From positions 62,001 through 126,000 of the forward strand of contig CANMXP010000004.1 of NCBI GenBank assembly GCA_947501845.1: a stretch of 64,000 nt of DNA, read 5' to 3'. This DNA comes from an uncultured Flavobacteriaceae bacterium. GTDB taxonomy: Bacteria > Bacteroidota > Bacteroidia > Flavobacteriales > Flavobacteriaceae. The position numbers were made by a program, and so were the translations under genes. Of the stretch, positions 8,782 to 15,901 are shown one piece after another (positions within the stretch are counted from its first letter, which is position 1; each line of letters begins with the position of its first letter). Below the pieces are notes generated by a model. That model made no database searches. It was given only the letters and a program-made list of their open reading frames with translations, and was not told the DNA's origin.

Positions 8782-8813
8782 AAGACTTTCAAACGATGAA
8801 AGTCTTTTTTTTT
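8782..8813 (+). terminator. Intrinsic terminator after the sensor gene
   Basis: Perfect 10-bp stem AAGACTTTCA / TGAAAGTCTT, 5-nt loop AACGA, followed by seven further T. It ends the sigma / anti-sigma / sensor transcript. Confidence 0.9.
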
Positions 8814-8834
8814 GAAAAAAAATGAAATTTCGCG

Positions 8835-8861
8835 CAAGGTTTTTTTGAGAACTGCATCTAA
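8835..8861 (+). promoter_or_regulatory. Candidate ECF sigma promoter B (before the YHYH operon)
   Basis: CAAGGTTTTT at 8835-8844 and TGCATCTAA at 8853-8861, with the same 18-nt offset as site A at 7893-7919. It lies directly after the terminator and 21 bp before the next ATG, so it is well placed to drive the 32-residue gene, YHYH, YwqK-like and SCO genes. No TAnnTTTG element is seen in this gap, which favours an alternative sigma factor. Confidence 0.5.
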
Positions 8862-8881
8862 AAAGACAAACCTCAAATAAA

Positions 8882-8980
8882 ATGATGAAAATAAAAAGAA
8901 CAGCCTTAGTGATTAGTATTTCATTTTTAGTGATTTCTATATTGATATTAAACCTTTTGGTGATTTTTTCATCATATTAA
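8882..8980 (+). CDS. Tiny single-TM protein (32 residues)
   Basis: ATG at 8882 (a second ATG follows at 8885) to TAA at 8980. After MMKIKRT there is one hydrophobic span, ALVISISFLVISILILNLLV. Three basic residues before the span and none after suggest an N-in orientation. It is 11 bp before the YHYH lipoprotein gene and just after candidate promoter B. It could be a membrane micropeptide or a leader; coding is not proven. Confidence 0.4.
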   Translation: MMKIKRTALVISISFLVISILILNLLVIFSSY

Positions 8981-8991
8981 AAAATAGATCT

Positions 8992-9771
8992 ATGAAAAAT
9001 TTAAAAAAAATATTAATTCTGCCGTTATTAATTACTATCATTTTTATAGCATGTTCTAGTGGGGACGATTCTACAACTATAGGAGAAGAAGATGAAAATG
9101 AACAACCTGCAGATACAAATTATGATATAAGTGCTATTCTTTCAAAATTTGAAGGTACTGGGGTGTCTTATGAGGTAAGCGGTAGCACGGTTACGTTTAC
9201 GACACAAGATTTACCAAATCATACAAGTCCGTATTGGCCAACAAATAACCTATTATATGAGGCTTATAATGGTACAAATTCTAACTGGAATATAAACCCA
9301 AATAGAATTAGTGAGCAAAATATAGTTTTTACAATGACATTGCATCCTGCAGAAGCTTCTAATAAGCAAGCAACGGGATTAGGCCCTATTGGTATTTCAA
9401 GAAATGGTGTTGTGTTTTTTAATCAGTATGCTGGTCCCGATCAGCCATTAACTAATGAAATTGATTCGTTCGACCAATGGTTGGGGCATCCACAACGTAC
9501 TGGACAATATCATTACCATATAGAACCGACCTATTTAACACAACAATTTGGAGAAGACGCTTTTCTTGGGCTTTTAGCTGATGGTTTTCCTGTTTATGGC
9601 CCTTTAGAAAATGGTGAAATTATAACCAATAATGATTTAGATGCTTATCATGGGCATACTTCTGTGACTGCAGATTTCCCTGAAGGGATTTATCATTATC
9701 ATATTACTAGTGAAGACCCTTACATTAATGGTAATGGTTATTTTGGAACACCTGGAAATATTACTAATTAA
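8992..9771 (+). CDS. YHYH-domain lipoprotein
   Basis: 259 residues. A lipoprotein signal ends at FIACS (Cys21), followed by an acidic linker and the YHYH domain. The two name-giving motifs are at 173-176 and 234-237, with DAYHGHTS near 217 between them. His-rich pairs suggest metal, possibly copper, binding. The domain is known but its function is not. The stop codon is directly followed by the GTG of the next gene, so it is co-translated with the YwqK-like and SCO proteins. Context (metal-sensor-like operon before, SCO after) suggests a role in envelope metal handling; this is inference. Confidence 0.88.
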   Translation: MKNLKKILILPLLITIIFIACSSGDDSTTIGEEDENEQPADTNYDISAILSKFEGTGVSYEVSGSTVTFTTQDLPNHTSPYWPTNNLLYEAYNGTNSNWNINPNRISEQNIVFTMTLHPAEASNKQATGLGPIGISRNGVVFFNQYAGPDQPLTNEIDSFDQWLGHPQRTGQYHYHIEPTYLTQQFGEDAFLGLLADGFPVYGPLENGEIITNNDLDAYHGHTSVTADFPEGIYHYHITSEDPYINGNGYFGTPGNITN

Positions 9772-10341
9772 GTGTTGTACAAATTAAAATATACCATCTT
9801 TTTTGCTGGTATCTTGTATGCCTGTAATTCCGTGAGCTCTATGAGGATTCTTGAGGCATCAGATTCTAATTTACAGCTTGATAACGGCGTTTTATTATAC
9901 AAAGGCATACCATTTACAGGGAATTTACATACATATTATGTTGGCAAAAATTTGAAATCTGATATTGAATATGATGCTGGAAGGAAACAAGGCTACGAGA
10001 AGCATTGGTTTGAGAACGGTTCAAAATCAATGGAACGTTATTATATAAAAGGAATTAAATCTGGAGTTCATAAAGCTTGGTGGAATGATACCATTCTTAA
10101 ATTTGAATATCATTTTAATGAAAAGGGCGAATACCATGGTATGGTTAGAGAATGGTATGAAACCAAGCAATTGTACAGAGATTTTAATTATGTAAAAGGA
10201 AAAGAAGTGGGAAGCCAGCGCCTATGGAAAGCAGATGGCACTATTAAAGCAAATTATGAAGTAGTTAGAGGCGAACGATTTGGTTTAATAGGTTTAAAAA
10301 AATGTTATACGGTAACAACAAATAGTAACGAAATTAAATGA
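9772..10341 (+). CDS. MORN/YwqK-like repeat lipoprotein
   Basis: 189 residues. GTG at 9772 immediately follows the previous TAA; TTG at 9775 is the alternative. A lipobox-like LYACNS places the acylated Cys at residue 18. After LLYKGIPFTG the chain carries repeats of the type GxKxGxxxxWxxNG (RKQGYEKHWFENGS, IKSGVHKAWW), as in the YwqK/MORN-variant family. The antitoxin label often given to this family is not supported by the context here. It overlaps the SCO gene by 4 bp (ATGA). Confidence 0.8.
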   Translation: MLYKLKYTIFFAGILYACNSVSSMRILEASDSNLQLDNGVLLYKGIPFTGNLHTYYVGKNLKSDIEYDAGRKQGYEKHWFENGSKSMERYYIKGIKSGVHKAWWNDTILKFEYHFNEKGEYHGMVREWYETKQLYRDFNYVKGKEVGSQRLWKADGTIKANYEVVRGERFGLIGLKKCYTVTTNSNEIK

Positions 10342-10967
10342 AGTATCCTATTTTAATAGCATTGGTTTTTATTATGGCGTCTTGTAAAAATAAACAAGTA
10401 AAAAGCGATGATATATTAAAGTTACCCTATTTTAATAGTGCCGATTTTACTCCGGAATGGCATAAAGCAACGCATAAAATTCCAAGTTTTTCTTTCATTA
10501 ACCAAAATGGTGAAACCGTAACTAATGAAACCTACAAGGGTAAGATTTATATTGCTGACTTCTTTTTTACCAGTTGCCCTGGTATTTGTCCGAAACTCAC
10601 TAAAAACATGGCAGGTATTCAGGAAGCATATAAAAATGATACAGATATTATGTTGCTTTCACATACAGTAATGCCCTGGAAAGACTCTATACCTGTTTTA
10701 AAAGACTATGCAGAAAGAAATCATGTGAATGATAAGAAGTGGCATTTAGTTACAGGAGATAAAGATGCATTGTATAAAATAGCAAGACAAGGTTATTTCG
10801 CTGATGAAGATTTTATAAAAACCCAAAATGAGAGTGATTTTATACACACCGAAAACTTTGTTTTAATAGATAAACAAGGTTATATACGAGGTGTTTATAA
10901 TGGAACCTTAGAAATTGACGTAGAACGATTAAAGAGACATATTACTATTTTAAAAGGAAAGGGATAA
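10338..10967 (+). CDS. SCO1/SenC-family copper-binding lipoprotein
   Basis: 209 residues. The lipobox MASC puts acylated Cys at 16. The thioredoxin-like fold has the copper motif CPGIC (Cys80, Cys84) and the conserved distal His170 in HTENFVLID, so all three Cu ligands are present. SCO proteins deliver copper to cytochrome c oxidase or act as thiol-disulfide reductases in the periplasm. Last gene of the YHYH / YwqK / SCO unit, with a terminator 24 bp past its stop. No oxidase genes are nearby. Confidence 0.94.
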   Translation: MKYPILIALVFIMASCKNKQVKSDDILKLPYFNSADFTPEWHKATHKIPSFSFINQNGETVTNETYKGKIYIADFFFTSCPGICPKLTKNMAGIQEAYKNDTDIMLLSHTVMPWKDSIPVLKDYAERNHVNDKKWHLVTGDKDALYKIARQGYFADEDFIKTQNESDFIHTENFVLIDKQGYIRGVYNGTLEIDVERLKRHITILKGKG

Positions 10968-10990
10968 ATTTTAATTAATAGTTTTATTGT

Positions 10991-11024
10991 AAAGCTTCGT
11001 GAATCTTCACGGAGCTTTTTCTAT
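10991..11024 (+). terminator. Intrinsic terminator after the SCO gene
   Basis: AAAGCT-CGTGAA paired with TTCACG-AGCTTT through one T/G mismatch, a short loop, then a T-rich tract. Confidence 0.8.
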
Positions 11025-11045
11025 TTTTATAGAAATTTGGGTTTT

Positions 11046-12116
11046 ATGAAAAAAATATTTTTAGCACTAATAGTGATGGCTGTTTTTTTGGGATTTAAAG
11101 CGAGCAATATATTTAAGTTTAGAAATATTAATAGTGTCGAAATTAGCACCATTATAAAAGATTCACTGTTGAATGTAAGAGCCTTAGAAATTATTGAAAA
11201 TACTAGCGTTTTTGTTTTTTTAACTTCTCATGGAAATATGGGGGTTGTGTCAATAGAAGCAAGTGGAGAATCCAATAAAAATATAACATATCCCATTAAG
11301 GTTGTTAGTGATTCAGTGATACCTAATTTCAGAGCCTTGGCAGGAAATAGTAGGCAAGGATATGGTTTAAGTATAGGATCGCCAGCTTTGCTGTTTAAGT
11401 TAGATATAGGAAAGGATACTGTTGTATATAAGGAAACCCACCCCAAGGCTTTTTACGATTCTATGGATTTCTGGAATGATGAAGAAGGTATCGCTATTGG
11501 AGATCCCACAGACGATTGTATGAGTATCATCATTACAAGGAATGGCGGGAAAACCTGGAATAAATTATCATGTGATTCTTTACCAAAGGTCAATGAAGGC
11601 GAAGCTGCTTTTGCAGCAAGTGATACCAATATTGCTATTGTTGGAGATCATACCTGGGTAGCTACAGGAGGAAAGTCAAGTAGAATTTTATATTCACCCA
11701 ATAAAGGAAAATCTTGGGAGGTTTATAATACACCAATAGTTCAAGGTTTAGAAACAACAGGGGTGTATTCTATTGATTTTTATGATGAGCTCAATGGATT
11801 TGCTATAGGTGGTGATTATACAAAACCAGATGATAATGCCGCGAATAAAATTAGGACAATTGATGGGGGGAAAACTTGGGAATTAGTTGGGGAAAATAAA
11901 AAACCAGGCTATAGAAGTTGTGTGCAATATATCCCAAATAGAGGCGGGAAGGAGTTAGTAGCTATTGGTTTTAAAGGGATTGATTATAGCAACGATTCAG
12001 GAAATTCATGGAAACATTTGAGTGACGAAGGCTTCTATACAATCCGATTTTTAAATGACTCTATTGCTTTTGCTGCTGGGGCAGGAAAAATATCAAAGTT
12101 AACTTTTAGAGAGTAA
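11046..12116 (+). CDS. Secreted BNR/YCF48-like beta-propeller protein
   Basis: 356 residues from ATG at 11046; an upstream in-frame TTG at 11037 is less likely. A signal peptide (MKKIFLALIVMAVFLGF) is followed by repeats of the BNR type, such as TRNGGKTWNKL, SPNKGKSWEVY, TIDGGKTWELV and SNDSGNSWKHL (SxDxGxxW). These form sialidase-like or photosystem-stability-factor-like propellers. Catalytic residues of glycosidases are not evident, so oxidoreductase or glycosidase labels would be unsafe. It probably acts as a binding scaffold in the envelope. It converges on the sensor gene at 12185. Confidence 0.85.
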   Translation: MKKIFLALIVMAVFLGFKASNIFKFRNINSVEISTIIKDSLLNVRALEIIENTSVFVFLTSHGNMGVVSIEASGESNKNITYPIKVVSDSVIPNFRALAGNSRQGYGLSIGSPALLFKLDIGKDTVVYKETHPKAFYDSMDFWNDEEGIAIGDPTDDCMSIIITRNGGKTWNKLSCDSLPKVNEGEAAFAASDTNIAIVGDHTWVATGGKSSRILYSPNKGKSWEVYNTPIVQGLETTGVYSIDFYDELNGFAIGGDYTKPDDNAANKIRTIDGGKTWELVGENKKPGYRSCVQYIPNRGGKELVAIGFKGIDYSNDSGNSWKHLSDEGFYTIRFLNDSIAFAAGAGKISKLTFRE

Positions 12117-12184
12117 AAAGGTTTAAGCTTAAAAAGTATTTGGACAATCATTTGGGGATATAGAAAGGCTATACTCAGCATAAC

Positions 12185-12634
12185 TTATTCTCTATTTCTT
12201 CCTTTGTATCCTCTATTTTTATAGTGCTGTAGCATTTTTCTTTTAAAATCATCCTCGGCTATTTTTAATAGAATTATTTTTCGAGGAGGCAAAATTTGCA
12301 ATAATTTAGTTGATAGCTCCATACGTTGTTTATGAAGAGCACTTTCAGCTTCATTTAGTTTGGTAATTAGATCTTTGGCTTTTTTATCTGTCAAGGTGCT
12401 TATGTTAGTTCTAATTTCTCGACGAATACTTCTAATATCTTCATGTCTTATTTTAGATGTCGCCTTATCATAATTATTGTAAACTGGCCAAAATTTCTGA
12501 GCTTCCTGTTCCGTTAAATCTAGTTTTTCAGTAATGAATGAAATTTTAAGGGCTTTTATTTTTCCTCTATCATGCTGTGCCAAAATATTTAGCGAAAGGA
12601 AAAATAGTAATATGGGTAGTATGATTTTTTTCAT
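12185..12634 (-). CDS. Periplasmic helical sensor-like protein of the second ECF set
   Basis: 149 residues. The signal peptide is MKKIILPILLFFLSLNILAQ. The mature helical domain carries LTEQEAQKFWPVYNNYDK, the flavobacterial version of the LTxxQ/Spy-like region, and a basic tail. Such proteins are commonly annotated as sensor of ECF-type sigma factor in Flavobacteriaceae. It begins 11 bp after the stop of the putative anti-sigma gene. It could monitor envelope stress or a ligand and act through that membrane partner. Confidence 0.78.
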   Translation of the reverse strand: MKKIILPILLFFLSLNILAQHDRGKIKALKISFITEKLDLTEQEAQKFWPVYNNYDKATSKIRHEDIRSIRREIRTNISTLTDKKAKDLITKLNEAESALHKQRMELSTKLLQILPPRKIILLKIAEDDFKRKMLQHYKNRGYKGRNRE

Positions 12635-12645
12635 GGGTTTACACT

Positions 12646-13143
12646 TTATTCAATAATAATATCTTCAACATCTAAATTGTCTAATATATAGGTTTTTACA
12701 GTTTCTTCTTCAACTTTATATTCTATAAAGTTTTCTTCCAACAAATCTTCTTCAGATAGTAATGTAGCAATTTCATAAGAACCAATATTTTCACTCATTA
12801 TATAGTTCTCTACGGTTTCAAAATCTAAAGAATCAAAAGATGGTTTGTTTTCAAAAATTGAAAGGTTGAATAAAAGTAATACAGCTGCTGCTGCACTAGA
12901 TATATATATGATAGTTCTTTTTCTAAACAGAGGAACTACTTTTGTTGGAGCTTTAGTTGAGACTTTGTCTATAATTTTATCTTCCAAAGTATCAAAATAA
13001 TTCTCAGGTAATTTAAAACCAGAATCACTTGATGTTTTTTTTAGTTTTATGTCACTTAAAATAGCATCTTCCAAAGTATTAAAATAATCCTCTGGAGCTT
13101 TAAATCCTGTTTTTTTTATGTTATGTAGTTTATTCTGTTTCAT
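12646..13143 (-). CDS. Putative anti-sigma protein with two GFKxPE-YF-TLED boxes
   Basis: 165 residues. The N-terminal cytoplasmic half holds two copies of a 14-residue box, GFKAPEDYFNTLED at 13-26 and GFKLPENYFDTLED at 42-55, 29 residues apart. One membrane span lies near 84-101 (IIYISSAAAAVLLLFNLS), then an acidic periplasmic tail. Position between an ECF sigma gene (36 bp upstream) and a sensor gene (11 bp downstream) makes it the likely anti-sigma factor, with the duplicated boxes as sigma-binding candidates. No named anti-sigma domain is recognised. Confidence 0.72.
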   Translation of the reverse strand: MKQNKLHNIKKTGFKAPEDYFNTLEDAILSDIKLKKTSSDSGFKLPENYFDTLEDKIIDKVSTKAPTKVVPLFRKRTIIYISSAAAAVLLLFNLSIFENKPSFDSLDFETVENYIMSENIGSYEIATLLSEEDLLEENFIEYKVEEETVKTYILDNLDVEDIIIE

Positions 13144-13179
13144 TATCTTATTATTAAGACTTATAGTTTTAATAAAGGT

Positions 13180-13722
13180 TTAATCTTTAGTTAAATAGGC
13201 TTCAATTTTTTTAACAGCGATGTGGTAGGATGCTTTTAAAGCTCCTTCACTCGTTTCAAGTATATCGGCCATGTCCTTATACTTTATGTCTTCAAAATAT
13301 TTCATATTAAAAACAAGTTGTTGCTTTTCTGGCAAAGTTGCAATAGCCTGTTGCAATTTTAGTTGAATAACATCACCTTCAAAATGGACGTCGGATGTTA
13401 AACTGTTTATCGCCAATTGCTGCACTTCTTCACTTGTAATTTGCAGGCGTTTGGCATTTTTATTGATCAATGTTATCGATTCGTTAGTAGCAATACGGTA
13501 TAACCATGAAAACAATTTACTGTCTCCTTTAAAATTATGAATGTTTTTATAAACTTTAATAAACGTATTTTGGAGGACATCATCAGTATCATCATGCGAT
13601 TTCACTATATTACGAATATGCCAATATAGGCGTTCTTTATAAAGTGTGATTAGCATCCTAAAAGCTTGATCCTTGTGGCTTTCTGACTTTAATTGTTCTA
13701 CTAGTTGTGTTTCGTTGGTCAC
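13180..13722 (-). CDS. ECF RNA polymerase sigma factor (second set)
   Basis: 180 residues. Region 2: DDTDDVLQNTFIKVYKNIHN and LFSWLYRIATNESITLINK (about 41-81). Region 4: LPEKQQLVFNMKYFEDIKYK and EGALKASYHIAVKKIEAYL (about 134-177). It starts at GTG (13722); an in-frame TAA lies four codons upstream and no ATG is available. It heads a sigma / membrane protein / sensor operon. AACTTTCC and GTCTAA upstream on the same strand may be an autoregulated ECF promoter. Confidence 0.95.
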   Translation of the reverse strand: MTNETQLVEQLKSESHKDQAFRMLITLYKERLYWHIRNIVKSHDDTDDVLQNTFIKVYKNIHNFKGDSKLFSWLYRIATNESITLINKNAKRLQITSEEVQQLAINSLTSDVHFEGDVIQLKLQQAIATLPEKQQLVFNMKYFEDIKYKDMADILETSEGALKASYHIAVKKIEAYLTKD

Positions 13723-13731
13723 AAAAATTAT

Positions 13732-13747
13732 TTAGTCTTTAGACTAA
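13732..13747. promoter_or_regulatory. Inverted repeat and ECF-like promoter before sigma gene
   Basis: TTAGTCT TT AGACTAA is a perfect 7-bp dyad ending 10 bp before the GTG start. On the minus strand GTCTAA within it follows AACTTTCC by 14 nt, similar to ECF -35/-10 elements. It could be an operator, a start-site hairpin or chance in A+T-rich DNA. Confidence 0.4.
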
Positions 13748-13948
13748 TAAATATACGGAAAGTTTAAATTTTATTCTTCGATAATTTGTAAACATCTGAT
13801 ATACAGTAAAATGAATTATTTTTTATCGATTAAGTGTGTTAAAATAACGATTAAATGCATTTTTTTTTGGTTCAAAAGGTTTTTTGTTTTATGTTTGTAA
13901 CAGAAACCTACTTATTGTTGTTAGTCGTCCCCAAGTCTATCAATGAAC

Positions 13949-13986
13949 AAAAAAGGATAGATGCCCAAATCTCTATCCTTTTTTAC
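13949..13986. terminator. Strong intrinsic terminator after the MsbA-like gene
   Basis: AAAAAGGATAGA and its complement TCTATCCTTTTT flank a 9-11 nt loop. A-run and T-run on both sides allow use on either strand. It lies 17 bp past the minus-strand stop at 14004. Confidence 0.88.
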
Positions 13987-14003
13987 TTTTTAGTAATTAA
14001 ATA

Positions 14004-15836
14004 TTATCCGAAACTTTGCATTTCTACAAGTTTGTAGTAAACGCCTTTTTTACTAATAAGGTCTTTGTGTTTGCCTTGTTCTACAATCTCTCCTTTATTA
14101 AGAACTATAATCTCATCGGCATTTTGAATGGTAGATAATCTATGTGCAATAACGATAGAGGTTCTGTTTTTCATCATATTTTCTAAAGCCACTTGTACCA
14201 AACGTTCACTTTCGGTATCCAAGGCCGAAGTTGCTTCATCTAAAACCATAATAGGAGGACTTTTAAGAACCGCACGGGCAATACTTAAACGTTGTTTTTG
14301 ACCACCAGAAAGCTTATTTCCAGAATCCCCAATATTTGTATTGATAGTTTTTGGTAAGTCTTTAACAAACTCCCATGCGTTGGCAATTTTTAAGGCTTCT
14401 ATTATTTGCTCATCTGTAGCATGGTCATTACCAAGTTGTAAATTGTTTTTAATACTTTCATTAAAAAGGATAGCATCTTGGGTTACAATGCCTAACTGCG
14501 CACGTAGCGAACTTATTGTTAAGTCACGAATATCTAACCCATCAATTAAAATCTTACCTTTGTTTACATCGTAAAAACGTGTAATTAAGTTAGCAATAGT
14601 AGATTTCCCACTACCAGATTGTCCAACCAATGCTACAGTTTTTCCTTTAGGAATAGATAATGAGAAGTTTTTTAATACATAGTCATCTTCATACTTAAAT
14701 GAAATATTATCAAATACAATGCTGGTATCAAACTCCTTTTTGTCAATAGCATCTTCCTTGTCTTTTAAAGGATTCTCTGTATCAATAATTTCCTGAATTC
14801 TTTCGGCTGCTGCTCCCCCTTTTTTTATGTTATAAAGTCCTCTAGAAATAGCTTTTGCAGGAGTTAATACATTATAAGACAGTCCCATATATACAATAAA
14901 CATACTACTATCTAGATTTGAAGAGGTTCCGCTCAATACCAGATTTCCTCCATACCATAAAATAACAGCGATAATACATATCCCTAAAAACTCACTGGTA
15001 GGAGACGCTAAATTTTGACGGTTTAATAGTTTATTGGAAAAATGATAAAAGCGTGATGTGGATTCCTGAAATTTATCATTGAACCGCTCTTCTGCGTTAA
15101 AACCTTTTATAATGCGTAAACCAGTTAAAGTTTCCTCTAAAGTCGATAAAAATAGGCCTTGTTCCTTTTGAACGCGGTCTGATTTTCGTTTTAAACTTTT
15201 CCCAATTTTGGAAATGACGAACCCCATTACAGGAATAAAAACAAACACAAATAAAGTAAGCTGTGGGCTAATATACAGCATAACAGCAATGGTGAAAATA
15301 ATGGTAAGAGGCTCTCTAACAATAAGTTCTAAAACAGATAAAAAAGAATACTGTAAATCTAAAACATCACTGGTTACCCTTGCCAGAATATCACCTTTTC
15401 TTTTTTCTGAAAAAAATGAAAGTGGTAATTCTACAGTTTTTCTATAAACTCTATTTCTAAGGTCCCTTATAACACCGTTGCGTAAAAACACTAGAAAATA
15501 ATTTGCAAAATAACCTGAAATGTTTTTCAGTAAGAATACCACCAAGATTAGGCAGACAACAAATACAAGTGCTTTAGAGTTGTCTCCATTAGTGAAATGG
15601 TTCATTTGAAATGCTAAGTATTTTTTTAAGAAATCACCTATTTCTAATAAACCAGACCATTCAGGTTTTACGGTTGGCACATTTGGGTTTTTATCAAAAA
15701 TAACATCTAACATGGGCTTTAAAGCCACAAATGATAAGGTGCCAAATAAAGCAAAAAAAATGTTACAAATTATATGCCCTACAGCAAATCTTTTATACGG
15801 TTTTGCATACCGTAAAATATTTACAAAGTGATTCAT
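14004..15836 (-). CDS. MsbA-like ABC exporter (fused permease and ATPase)
   Basis: 610 residues. An N-terminal six-span permease (about 1-340) precedes the ATPase with GQSGSGKST (Walker A, about 400), LSGGQKQRLSIARA (signature), IMVLDEATSALD (Walker B) and IVIAHRLSTI (H-loop His). It is a full half-transporter that works as a homodimer. Length and layout fit lipid A/lipid flippases or multidrug exporters; lipid A-core export is plausible but not proven. It is followed by a terminator. The phosphohexomutase gene upstream on the same strand is 65 bp away. Confidence 0.93.
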   Translation of the reverse strand: MNHFVNILRYAKPYKRFAVGHIICNIFFALFGTLSFVALKPMLDVIFDKNPNVPTVKPEWSGLLEIGDFLKKYLAFQMNHFTNGDNSKALVFVVCLILVVFLLKNISGYFANYFLVFLRNGVIRDLRNRVYRKTVELPLSFFSEKRKGDILARVTSDVLDLQYSFLSVLELIVREPLTIIFTIAVMLYISPQLTLFVFVFIPVMGFVISKIGKSLKRKSDRVQKEQGLFLSTLEETLTGLRIIKGFNAEERFNDKFQESTSRFYHFSNKLLNRQNLASPTSEFLGICIIAVILWYGGNLVLSGTSSNLDSSMFIVYMGLSYNVLTPAKAISRGLYNIKKGGAAAERIQEIIDTENPLKDKEDAIDKKEFDTSIVFDNISFKYEDDYVLKNFSLSIPKGKTVALVGQSGSGKSTIANLITRFYDVNKGKILIDGLDIRDLTISSLRAQLGIVTQDAILFNESIKNNLQLGNDHATDEQIIEALKIANAWEFVKDLPKTINTNIGDSGNKLSGGQKQRLSIARAVLKSPPIMVLDEATSALDTESERLVQVALENMMKNRTSIVIAHRLSTIQNADEIIVLNKGEIVEQGKHKDLISKKGVYYKLVEMQSFG

Positions 15837-15901
15837 CTAGTAATATTTGTTAAGTTTTAAAGCTATTCTAGAATGAATTAAATAAACTGTAAAGTGTTTC
15901 A

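Noticed and set aside
9772-10341. Toxin-antitoxin label for the YwqK-like protein
   Set aside because: The protein has a lipoprotein signal and MORN-like repeats, and no toxin gene is adjacent; the family name is historical.
13855-14037. 60-codon plus-strand frame before the MsbA-like gene
   Set aside because: It runs through the strong terminator at 13949-13986 and into the antisense of the exporter gene; no family features.
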